Source: Selaginella moellendorffii (taxonomy: Eukaryota; Streptophyta; Lycopodiopsida; Selaginellales; Selaginellaceae). Taken from it: a stretch of 64,000 bases of DNA. The notes under the pieces were generated by a model. It saw only the letters and a program-made list of their open reading frames with translations. It was not told where the DNA came from and did not search any database. A program made the position numbers and the translations under genes. Shown one piece after another: positions 49,718-58,825 of this stretch. Every line of letters begins with the position of its first letter. Position 1 is the stretch's first letter. The stretch lies in NCBI RefSeq assembly GCF_000143415.4, contig NW_003314301.1, positions 1,642,912-1,706,911 of the forward strand, read 5' to 3'.

Positions 49718-51949
49718 TTAAGAGTTACTTTCAAAATATATAGTGGACAACAACACGTAAGTTGCAGATGTTTCTGGATCAAAGCTGGCCAGCTCTGCAG
49801 CTGCTTTTGCTCCAATTGAAGGATCATTGTGGATCTTGCAAGATCCAAGGAGTGATGCCCAAGCTTCACTGTAGCCCATGCTTTGAATCAAGTCTTGAGC
49901 TCTCTTCGTCCATCCAGATTTTCCAAGGATGTCAATCAAACACAAGTAGTGCTCCCTCACGGCCCTCAAGCCAAGATCCTGCTCCAAGTATCTAAAGATC
50001 CGCAGTGCATCCTCGGTGTGGCTGCACAGATCCAAAACGCTGGTCATGCAAACTTCGTCAGGCAAGATTCCTTCCAAGATCATGTCACGAAACAATTGAA
50101 ATCCTTCCTTGGACATGGCGTTTTGGGCATATCCGGAGATCAGCAGTGACCATGAAACAACACACTTTTCAGGCAATGCATCAAACAGGCTTTTGATTTG
50201 ATCCAGGCCAGTGTCCTGCAAAAGTGCCGCGAGCATCTCATTGAACGTCACCCTGCTGTGCTCCGGCATCTTTTGGAATGTACTTCGTGCCTCGCTTAAG
50301 CCTCCATGCAAGACATAACACGACGCGAGTGTGTTCCAAGTATAAATGTCGCGGCTAGGCATCTTGTCAAAGAGGTTTTTGGTTTCCAGCAGGTGCCCAC
50401 AGCGGGCATATGCAGAGTACATGGCGGTCCACGACAGGATATTCCTTGCCGGAGCCTTCTCAAACAAAACTTCTGCCTGGAGCACATAACCAGTGGTTCC
50501 GTAGAGTTTCATTAGCACATTCCATGAAACGAGATCCTTGCACGCTTGATCGAATATAGTTTTCGCCAAGTCTGTACAGCCATTTTGAGAATATACCCGG
50601 ATCATGATTGTCCAAGTGGGAATCGACCTCACGGGCATCTTCTCATAAAACTCCAGTGCCTCGCATAGAAGCCCGTTTGCCACTTTCGCTTGCAAAACCG
50701 CATTGGCAGCTACAACATCTTTCCTGGGCATAGAATCATACGTTTCTAAAGATTCCCGGAAATGCCCGTGTCTGCCGTACACCGAGATCATTGTCGTACA
50801 TGGGACCTCGCAATGCATTGGCATTTTCTTGAAAACTCGCTCCACACATTCGAACAAATCGGCATTAGCATAGGACGTAAGCAATGTGTTCCAGCACGTA
50901 AAGTTCTTCTCTGGCATTTCAGCAAAGATTCCCTTCGCTGCATGGAGATCCCCCTCGTGAGCCTGCAAAATCGCAGCCATGCACACGAGATTCCTCCGCG
51001 GCATCCTGTCCGTCAAAACCCCCGCTTCGCCAAGATGCCCAGTGCGGGCATATCCCACAGCGAGAGCCGTCCACGTGTCCTCCGATCTCGCGGGCAATCC
51101 ATCAAAGAGTGCTTTCGCCTCAGGAATATACCCGTTTTGGGTATAACACTGGACGAGGCTCGAGCACGAGACCACTCCCACCACAGGCATCTTCTCCAGC
51201 ACAGCCACGGAATCTCTCAGACTCCCCTGCGTGGCATATCCCCAGAGCATCGCGCTCCAAGAATCCTCGTTCCTCTCAATCGCTTGATCGAAGAGGGCTT
51301 TTGCGTGATCAAGCTCGCCACTCCTGGCACACGCCTGGAAGATCGCCATCCAAGTCGCAAAGCTCATTCTTGCGGGCGATCGATGGAAATAGAGCCTCGC
51401 ATCGTCGAGATTCCCTGACAGAGCAAGAGCCCTAGTGATGGAGTCCCAAGAGATTTCGTTCGTAGAAGGCATCTTGTGGAATAGCTCCATCGCCCACACC
51501 AGATGCCCATTTCGGGCACTTGCAGCAATCGCCGCCGTCCAGGACACGGCATTCCGCCCTGGCATCGCTTGGAACATTCTGGCGGAAAACTCCAGCCGCC
51601 CGGAATCTGCCAGTGGCGCGAGCATCGCGTTCCAGCACACGACATTCCAGGCGGGCATCTTCTCGTGGATCGCGGATGCTTCTTCCAGATGCCCTCTCTG
51701 GGCGTGCGCCGCCACCATGATCGACCACGAGAAGAGTGTCCGCTCGCGCATGCCATCGAAGAGCTCGCGCGATCCATCGAGGCTTCCACAGTGGGCGTAC
51801 GCGCGGATCAAAAGATTGTCAAGCCGAGAGCCAGAGGATGATAGACCGATCGATTTTTGGATCTCTTTCACTTCCGCGAGAGATGGAGTGGAAGACTTCA
51901 GCACGGATTCCAGGAGGAGGTGAGCGTTCTTGAGAGCTAAGTTGGTCAT
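49718..51949 (-). CDS. PLS/SS-class PPR protein, intronless, 743 aa
   Basis: ATG 51949, single exon. More than fifteen motifs of about 31 residues with MP.RN.VSWTAM and AYA..GHL signatures, the short S-type repeats typical of Selaginella editing factors, and an E1-like end (HYLCLIDILGKSGW, MGYSEAWASLLGSCKIHND, YVLLSTIYFE). No E+ or DYW deaminase domain follows, so editing would need a DYW partner in trans. It converges on the P-class gene with 206 bp between stop codons, and its start lies 140 bp from the stop of the SET gene behind it. Confidence 0.9.
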   Translation of the reverse strand: MTNLALKNAHLLLESVLKSSTPSLAEVKEIQKSIGLSSSGSRLDNLLIRAYAHCGSLDGSRELFDGMRERTLFSWSIMVAAHAQRGHLEEASAIHEKMPAWNVVCWNAMLAPLADSGRLEFSARMFQAMPGRNAVSWTAAIAASARNGHLVWAMELFHKMPSTNEISWDSITRALALSGNLDDARLYFHRSPARMSFATWMAIFQACARSGELDHAKALFDQAIERNEDSWSAMLWGYATQGSLRDSVAVLEKMPVVGVVSCSSLVQCYTQNGYIPEAKALFDGLPARSEDTWTALAVGYARTGHLGEAGVLTDRMPRRNLVCMAAILQAHEGDLHAAKGIFAEMPEKNFTCWNTLLTSYANADLFECVERVFKKMPMHCEVPCTTMISVYGRHGHFRESLETYDSMPRKDVVAANAVLQAKVANGLLCEALEFYEKMPVRSIPTWTIMIRVYSQNGCTDLAKTIFDQACKDLVSWNVLMKLYGTTGYVLQAEVLFEKAPARNILSWTAMYSAYARCGHLLETKNLFDKMPSRDIYTWNTLASCYVLHGGLSEARSTFQKMPEHSRVTFNEMLAALLQDTGLDQIKSLFDALPEKCVVSWSLLISGYAQNAMSKEGFQLFRDMILEGILPDEVCMTSVLDLCSHTEDALRIFRYLEQDLGLRAVREHYLCLIDILGKSGWTKRAQDLIQSMGYSEAWASLLGSCKIHNDPSIGAKAAAELASFDPETSATYVLLSTIYFESNS

Positions 51950-52089
51950 CCACAGGGAAAACCATTAGAGCCAAATGACGAAAAGAATTTCTTAGCTTCA
52001 GAACTGGAACTGGATGATCGTCCTGTGGCTAAAATCTCGTTGCTTGGGATCTAGATACCTCTAAACTTCCAAGGTTCTTAGTTTTTGTT

Positions 52090-54078
52090 CTAGGATGGCC
52101 CCTTCCTGCTCAGAGTGGAATTTAATGTTTTTACCGTGCTATTTAGTATTGTTCTGACCTTCTTCTCCCATGACCATTTCTCCTCGAGCAAGCTAATCTC
52201 CTCCTCGTCACCATCATCGTAAAGTATCTATGTACAAGCATGCACAAGAAAAATTTAAGAGGCATGTACATGCACAGTAGGAGCATGTACAAGCAATGTT
52301 TAATAGGCATGACAAAAACGACACTCACCTGATGTTTGCCAATCGAGGCGTTGTAGCGTATGATCCGTCCGCTGTAGTATCTACAAGATTTATAAAGCTT
52401 TCAGTAGCAGAAAAAGAATAGGCAGCATCACGTACTTTTGGTCGAGAGGCCACCATACTCGTACTCTGTGTCCGACAGAGTTTCTCGAATGCGCGAAAGG
52501 AGACACAGCTGTAAAAGCAAACAGTGTTCAAGCAAACGAAAGAAAGAGAAATGAAAAGAGAGAAAGAACCTTCCATACATGGTGCATCGGAGATTATCTG
52601 CTTGAACTCCTTTGGTTTAGAAAAGTTCTGCGTTTCTGGAGCATCCATCTTTTCCTGTTCTGGAAAAAACTACGCAACGGAAAAGCCTGTCAAAAACCTT
52701 AAGTTTCGTATTTACCTGAACCATTTCTCCTTGCACATTCTGATTCTGTAGCTTAGTTGGCCTAGAGCCGCCAAGTATCCCTTTGCAATTTTTGGATCCG
52801 CAGTGACACTGCTGCTCCGTCCCGAATTGAATGTACCTGCACGAAAGATTAGCAGTGTCACGAAGGTAGTTCCACTTACTTGTAATCGTATGTTATTTCC
52901 TGACCCTTCAATATACGAGATACTGCGAACACGCCAATTCTAAGCTCTCCATCGCATTGCCTGGAAATAGTAATTTGCTCGTAAGTAGATTGTAGAAGAA
53001 TTTGGCAGACCATTTTCGCAATTGTGCGTTGGGATCGCAACTGTGATTGATAAATCGAGACATATTGCCCTTGAAGGTCGCGTCGATCACCTTGTCGTGA
53101 CCGACTTCACAGAGGTAGAAGTTATTCTCGCCACGTTCTTTCAGATCCCATAATCTTTCTTCACACGTCTTGTCGTCAATTACTGCAGAAAGGAAAATGA
53201 GAACATTTAAACTGAAAATCTAAATTACCTTCGCCAATGTACTCGATCAAAAAATCGCCTCGCTCAATATTTTCATCCGCAAAAAGACCCCATCCACAAT
53301 TCTCCGTCTGCCAGAACCACATTCTTAAGGACACAAATGAGATTACAACGGTACCTCTTTAAGTCTTAGCCTCCGGCCATCACGCTTTTGAAAAGGAAGA
53401 TTCTCGCATTTGCCTTCACAAGCGCAGCTGGATGAACAACTAGTGTACAGTAATCTAAAACCACCATCAAAGAAAATTAACAAACAAAAGAGTGAACGAA
53501 GACAAATACCTGCAAATGCAGTCTGACGAGCAGATTTTTGATCCTTTGCAAGAGCACTGCATTCCATCGTCTTTGGAGACTTTCGGCGTTTTCTTCGTGA
53601 GATAAACATCTAAAATGTGAGAGAGAATAAAATATATAAGACAAGAGAAATAGAAGTCTTACTGCGTCTTATGTGAATATATGGAGGACTTTCTTGGTCC
53701 AGGCGCTTGATCCAAGAAGAAGGTAGACGAAAATCGCAAGGCCGGAGTGGAAGACGCTCGAATGCTACCTTTGGATCACTCGTTTGTTCTACATTCCAGA
53801 ACTTGAAAGAAACAGAAACCAATCAGCATTTTCCTATACTCACAAGCGATGCACTGACCTCGAAACCGACGAGAGCTGCTCCATTGATCGTCTCTCCGCC
53901 GGCGAGTGACTGGAGGACGCACTGCGATGCCTCTGATCGAAGAAAATCTCCTTCTATAGACCTTCGTTCTTGGATCCGCGGCCATGTCCTTCTCTGGATC
54001 TTCCGCTGCTGCCGATAGAGGAGAATGCTGGTGATCGCAGCGCTGGCCAAGCTCCAGCCCTCTCTGCTGGTTCGCCAT
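52090..54078 (-). CDS. SET-domain histone methyltransferase (ASH1/ASHH-like) with Tudor-like tail
   Basis: About twelve exons; ATG 54078, TAG at 52092-52090. The domains in order are an AWS cysteine cluster (CSCKGSKICSSDCIC, CSSSCACEGKCENLPFQKR), SET (CGWGLFADENIERGDFLIEY, DATFKGNMSRFINHSCDPN, GQEITYDYK) and post-SET (CHCGSKNCKGILGG). The NHSC and YDY motifs for cofactor and catalysis are intact. AWS-SET-postSET enzymes methylate histone H3, usually Lys36. After a linker the protein ends with YYSGRIIRYNASIGKHQ and YDDGDEEEISLLEEKW, which looks like a Tudor-type chromatin reader and is not usual in the short ASHH proteins I know. Exon 1 joins exon 2 in phase only with the acceptor TGTAG at about 53789. 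Confidence 0.85.
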
Positions 54079-54197
54079 CGCTGCTAAAAACCCTAGCTTT
54101 TGCTCTTCGCTATGGCAAGAGAATATTTCAAATATGAGCGGGACAATGTATTTTAGGTTTAGGTTTTAGGGCTCCAAGAAAGGCTGCGCGACCCGCG
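54079..54197. promoter_or_regulatory. Short divergent promoter, SET gene / TFIIIA
   Basis: Only 119 bp separate the two start codons. CAAAAGCTAGGGTTTTTAG on the minus strand and TTTTAGGTTTAGGTTTTAGGG on the plus strand include AAACCCTA-type (telo-box) motifs common in promoters of plant translation-related genes. Confidence 0.55.
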
Positions 54198-55668
54198 ATG
54201 GACACCAGCTCCAGCGATTCTGATCAATCCGATAGCAGCTATGGGAGCGAGGATTGCGAGAGCACCAGGTATGAGAGCGAGGATTTCGAGACCGGCAGCG
54301 CCAGCGCGAGCAGCAGCGATCAAGAAGAGAAAAAATACGAGTGCCGTGAGTGTGGAAAGAAGCTGGGAAAGCCTTCCTTGCTCCGGCAGCACCTCCTCTG
54401 TCACTCGAACGAGGTAGAATTCTATCGCTTTCTCCTCCGACTGATCGAGATCCTTTCACGCAGAGGAAATTTTGCTGCCCTGTCGATTCTTGCGGCGCCA
54501 AATACAAGTGGGAGAATCACCTCAAGCGTCACATAAATGACAAACACGATGGAAAGGTCCATGCCTGCTCGCGGCCGGGATGCATTTTCACCACCAGGAT
54601 TTTACACGACTTAAAGCGACACACGAAGCTTCACGAAAAGAAAGGAACGCTCCAGCGCCACCGAGACAAAGGCTTGGAGGAAGCAAAGGAGCACGCTTGC
54701 AAGGAGGAGAAATGTGGCAAAGCTTTCCGGTATCCATCACAGCTTCGGTATCATGAGGAGACATGCCATGGTGAGGCTTGTTTATATACTTCTTAGGTGA
54801 GCTTCGACGTCAACACCGGATCTCGATGGAACTCCGAAGTGGAAAAGCTACTCCAGAGTAGTATTGAGGCGGGTGACTGCCTCAAGAAGTCCCGGATAGG
54901 AGGTGAGAGCCAATCCAGGGTTTTGGGATGGGTGACCTCTCCGATTTTTCTAGACTTGATATGCTCTCAGTATGAGGTACTTGTATATTATCGGTTCGGT
55001 CTAACCATGTGTTCTTTTCTGCAGCAGGAGAAATCTACGTTGATATAGTCTGTTCCGAGCCGGGTTGCAACGAGCGTTTTGATCACCCTTCGGACTTGTC
55101 CGAGCACACAAGGAACGCTCACAAGTACGTGTTCTGCGAAGTATGTGGCAAGCAGTGCATGCGGTCGAAAATCAAGAGGCACTATGCGACTCATGACAAA
55201 GCGGGACTCTTGAATCGGGAACGTATAAAATGTCCCTATCCGGACTGCCCGCTCACCTATCTACAGGTCTTTTGTTTTATGACCACATTGTTTGCCTGCT
55301 CATCTTTCGTCACGTGTCTCGCAGGAAAATAACCTTCGAAAGCATATCAAGGTTGCCCACCTGAAATTCAGACCGTATCCATGTTCCAACCCAGAGTGCG
55401 GAAAGTCCTTTGCTTACAGGCACGTCAGAGATAACCACGAGAGATCAGTTCACCTTCCCGTACGTGAAACTCCTCCCATTCCTCTCACAATCCCTCATTT
55501 CCGCATCGGTTTGACTGTCTCCAGGGCGATTTCGTAGCGGAGGATCTCCGGAAGAAGCCGAAGGCGAGCAGTAAAAAGCGAAAGATTGTAGAGCGCGTGG
55601 AGGATATTTTTACGAGGCCCGAGAAGAAGAAACGGCGCAAGGGTAACTATTTGGAATTCACCGCCTGA
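54198..55668 (+). CDS. TFIIIA: Transcription factor IIIA, C2H2 zinc fingers
   Basis: Exons 54198-54413, 54464-54770, 55028-55266, 55325-55459 and 55525-55668 give 346 residues. An acidic Ser-rich N terminus (about 45 residues) precedes at least eight C2H2 fingers: YECRECGKKLGKP, CCPVDSCGAKYKW, HACSRPGCIFTTR, CKEEKCGKAFRYP, VCSEPGCNERFDH, FCEVCGKQCMRSK, CPYPDCPLTYLQ and PCSNPECGKSFAYRHVRDNH. A basic tail (KKPKASSKKRK, EKKKRRK) follows. TFIIIA binds the internal promoter of 5S rRNA genes and 5S RNA itself. The plant-type finger text and the 5S mimic in its intron make the identification firm. The last exon could instead splice at 55642 and end a few codons later. The intron 54771-55027 has a NAGNAG acceptor (GCAGCAG). 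Confidence 0.93.
54797..54902 (+). promoter_or_regulatory. 5S rRNA mimic (P5SM) splicing regulator
   Basis: 54813-54895 aligns with plant 5S rRNA from its middle to near its end: CACCGGATCTC, GGAACTCCGAAGTGG, AGAGTAGTATTGAGG, CGGGTGACTGCCTC and AAGAAGTCC, in 5S order and spacing. A donor (GAG/GTGAGA) follows at 54902. Retaining this segment brings a stop codon at once (TAG at 54794, or TAG in the AGAGTAG motif if the short upstream gap is removed). In other plants P5SM is bound by ribosomal protein L5, which promotes skipping and so productive TFIIIA mRNA. I infer the same role here. Confidence 0.88.
54922..54943 (+). other. Second, partial 5S-like segment
   Basis: GGGATGGGTGACCTCTCC lies about 20 nt after the P5SM donor and matches the GGATGGGTGACCTCC segment of plant 5S rRNA better than the mimic itself does. 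Confidence 0.7.
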
Positions 55669-57246
55669 TTCATTGTTTGTTTGTGTCGTGACTCTTTATT
55701 TTTCTTTTTTTCTTTTTTCCAGGCCATCAGCAGTAGCACCAGCAACAATAACCAATGCAGACGAATTCACCAGGAAAATTCACGCACAGGGTTCTTGGCG
55801 GTCGCGCCTGGGAAGAAAAATTTCTGGCGGAGAGCGAAGGTAGGTGGACCTGGGCTGGATTTTATCCCGTGGAGAGAAGGCTGCCACGCGGGCGGGGGAT
55901 TTATGAGGCGATAACTTCCAGGGAAGGCTTCACGTGGGCGTTTGGCGTACTGAGGGCGGTCGTATAATGCCTACGGCAGCAGGTGTGCGTCACATCGGCT
56001 ACTTTGAAAACAAGTGGGGCGGAGCGAAAGATTTGCGAATCTTTCACTTCAGGTACAAAGCCTTGGATGGCGGTGATCGATACAGGTGTCTAAGGACAGG
56101 GAAAGCAAGAAAAATTCTTTTTTTTCCACTCTTTTTTCCTGGCCTTGGGAGGAACAGCTTACCTAGTTAGTGTGGAATCACGGAGCGAAAGGGACAGGGG
56201 AACGAAGACGTGGTGCTCGGGCCAATTTTTCTTTCGGCGAGCCGACGGGAAAACATCGTCCAGACGGGCGAATATGCCGTGTCAAACTTGTCGCGTTTAG
56301 GGTGGGTTTGACTTTGGGGAGGCGCTGCTGCGAGCGCGGTGGTATTCAGGGGCGGCGGCGGCCCGGCTTCCTGGCTTCTACCTTTCGATCGGTAATGAAT
56401 TTCGTTTTGAGGCTATGCTCTCAATCGTAGATTTTGCTTTGCAGCTTGTCACGTGAAAATTTTTGATGATTCATCGAGCCCGGTACTGGTTACTGTCCTT
56501 CTCTTTAATTTCCTGATTGCCTTGAGGCGTTTGTGTGTGGGTGTGAGTGAGCTCTTTAGCTGGTAACTCCAGCGGCAAGGGAGCGCGAGAGCGCGATCAT
56601 TGCCCAGTCCCTGCTATGTATATTATTATTGCTGAGGTACTATGAGCGGTAGAGCCTTGCGTACTTTGTGCCTTCCGTGGCTTATCTTCGAGCACGGAAT
56701 TTGCTTTGAGTGTGATTCCGCTTGTCCGGGTTTGAGAGTTAGTGTAGCCTCTTCTCTTCCGGTGGATCCCAGTCTAACTCTGAGAGGAGTTTCTTCCTTG
56801 TGCCTTGTGTTAGTGAGTGTAAGTTAAATCACGGAGTTCGAGGTGGTGATTGTGTTTATTCGCTGGGTCTGGGTTAACCAACGTTAACAAACCAGTGTAG
56901 CTATGAGTGCTTTGTGTCGTCGCCTGAAAATACGAGCTGTTTCGTAGAGAGGAGAAGTGTGCGATTCAGTCTGGCCCTCTTTCAAGTTGGTCCAGCTCAA
57001 GCTTTTACTCGGCTCAATTTGGTGTACCCGGGCTTCTGCTTATCTCTTGTTAAGCATATGAAACACAACGGACTGGGAGAGGGCTGCAAAGAGCAGAGCC
57101 GAGAAAGCAGCAGCTCACAAGCTCTACTGGACGGTTGGTTTCTGTTCCTTTCTTTCTAGCTTTCTTTCTCTGTGTGTGCTTCTCAATCTCTTTCCCGTTT
57201 GTTGCAGGGGCGATCCAGATCAAACCTTCTGGATAGCGATCGAATC
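55669..57246. other. TFIIIA 3' end and long FEX leader/promoter region
   Basis: No coding domain recognised. Two G-box cores (CACGTG at 55931 and 56450) occur. A GT-AG interval of about 72 bp ending TTGTTGCAG at about 57207 probably is a 5'-UTR intron of the FEX gene. An upstream ATG at 57058 opens 26 codons that do not join the FEX frame. Confidence 0.5.
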
Positions 57247-58825
57247 ATGCAGCAAGCTGGAAGTGACAAGCATACTATATCCATGGAAGCTCCGTGTGCG
57301 ACAACTTCGGAAAATATTTCCGACTACGACACACTGTCGCCTGCTCCATTGTCTCCTTACGACGGGTCAACTCCTGATCCTGGATTTGTGACACCTCGAA
57401 CACCCCAAACAACGTCTCCGGTTTCTCCATACGTCAATGTGGCTTTCGAAGACCTCATACAAGCGGGACAAATGCTGGATGCAGTCCCTGTTAACAAGAA
57501 CGACCCTGATGAAGTATGCTTTCCCAGGCGCTCATCATTTTTTTTTTCTTCTTCGTCTTCAGTTTCGTTGTTGCTTAAAGCTTTTCTGATGTGCAGCAGC
57601 CGCCCAAGAAGTTTTGCTCGCTACTGGAAAATACCTCTGTTCTCGCTCATCTGGCGACTTTTGGAGTTTTAGGCGTGAGTAAAGTGGATGCTTCATGCGC
57701 TTCTAATCACATGTCCTTTGTCCCCTTTGCAGGTTCTAATCCGGTACAGCCTCGGGCGGCTGTTTGACAATGTTGGACATGTCACAAACGCTCAAGAAGC
57801 TCTTTTTCATGATCTTGCGGCAAATATGGTAAGAGAACCGAAGGCCCGGAGCTCATACAAGAGCTAAATCTCTTTCTTTTTTGCTTTTGTAAGTTCGGTT
57901 CATTCTTCATGGGATGGGTGGGCTGTGTGCTCAAAAAGGATATCTCACACTTTTCGGAGCATTTAGCTCTTGGGCTCTCGACCGGACTCATGGGTAGCAT
58001 CACAACCTTCTCGTCGTGGATCGTCAAGCTGGTCGTTGTTATGACCAAAGGTTTATGGTTAAGAGGTGTCATCGGCCTTCTTGTCGGTAAGGCGCTCTTG
58101 CTTACTCTATAAACATCTCGTAACTCCTCGGTTTGATCTTAAATACAGGCATGGAACTGTCGATGATGTCTTTACTGGTGGGAATGCAGTCAGCAGAATG
58201 GTTTCGCTCTCTCCTGATCTGGCTAAAGCTCACAGAAGTCGCGGCTGATAATGTCCAGAGAAAGCTCAAGGGCCTCTTGATTTTTCTGACAACGGCTCTG
58301 GTCTTGTGGACACTGTTCCTGTCTCTGGGAGTCGAGGACATTAACAATTTGGAGAGACGGACTTTGTGGCTTGCCTGCGTTTTGAGCCCGCCAGGCGTTT
58401 GGCTGAGATGGCTACTCGCTAGACACAACGGCAAAGGACTCGGACATTCGAAGACACTGAGATGGATCCCGTGGGGTACGCTGGCAGCAAATCTCCTGGC
58501 GTGCCTCACAGGTGCCACTCTCTCGGCTGTCCAGCTCGCAGTACGTACCTCTCGCTTTAAAACTTTGGTCAGAGCTGATTCTTTCTTTCTTCAGGCAAGG
58601 AACAACCACGAGTCGACGCTGTGGATCGGAGCACTCCATCTGGGAACTTTGGGATGCCTCAGCACAGTGTCAACGTTTGTTGTCGAAGTTCACACACTTG
58701 CCAAGGGAGACAAGCCGTGGAGAGCTTACGCCTACGCTATGGCATCGATCGGCCTGGGAGTTCTAGTTTGCATCGTCTTCTTCGCCACAGTCGTTTGGGT
58801 CAGAGGCTACGACATCGTTCTATAG
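57247..58825 (+). CDS. FEX: Fluoride export protein, double CrcB-domain
   Basis: Exons 57247-57513, 57597-57674, 57733-57828, 57894-58086, 58149-58540 and 58595-58825 give 418 residues. After about 90 soluble Ser/Thr/Pro-rich residues come two CrcB/Fluc-like halves joined in one chain, as in yeast and plant FEX. The first half has LIRYSLGRLF, SFFMGWVGCVL and STGLMGSITTFSSW; the second has IPWGTLAANLLACLTGA and LGTLGCLSTVSTFVVEV. GxxTTFSS/STVSTF is the signature loop lining the fluoride pore. The protein should export fluoride across the plasma membrane. I took ATG 57247 because it is the first in frame after the leader intron. One acceptor is NAGNAG (57591-57599). Its TAG stop abuts the stop of the convergent PPR gene. 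Confidence 0.9.

Noticed and set aside
53823-54050. Alternative first exon of the SET gene in another frame ending GGFE-like text
   Set aside because: That frame has no ATG after its upstream stop, whereas ATG 54078 with acceptor 53789 is in phase with the following exons.
57058-57136. ATG 57058 as the FEX start codon
   Set aside because: Its frame does not join the next exon in phase with any GT-AG pair I could find; more likely a short upstream open frame in the leader.
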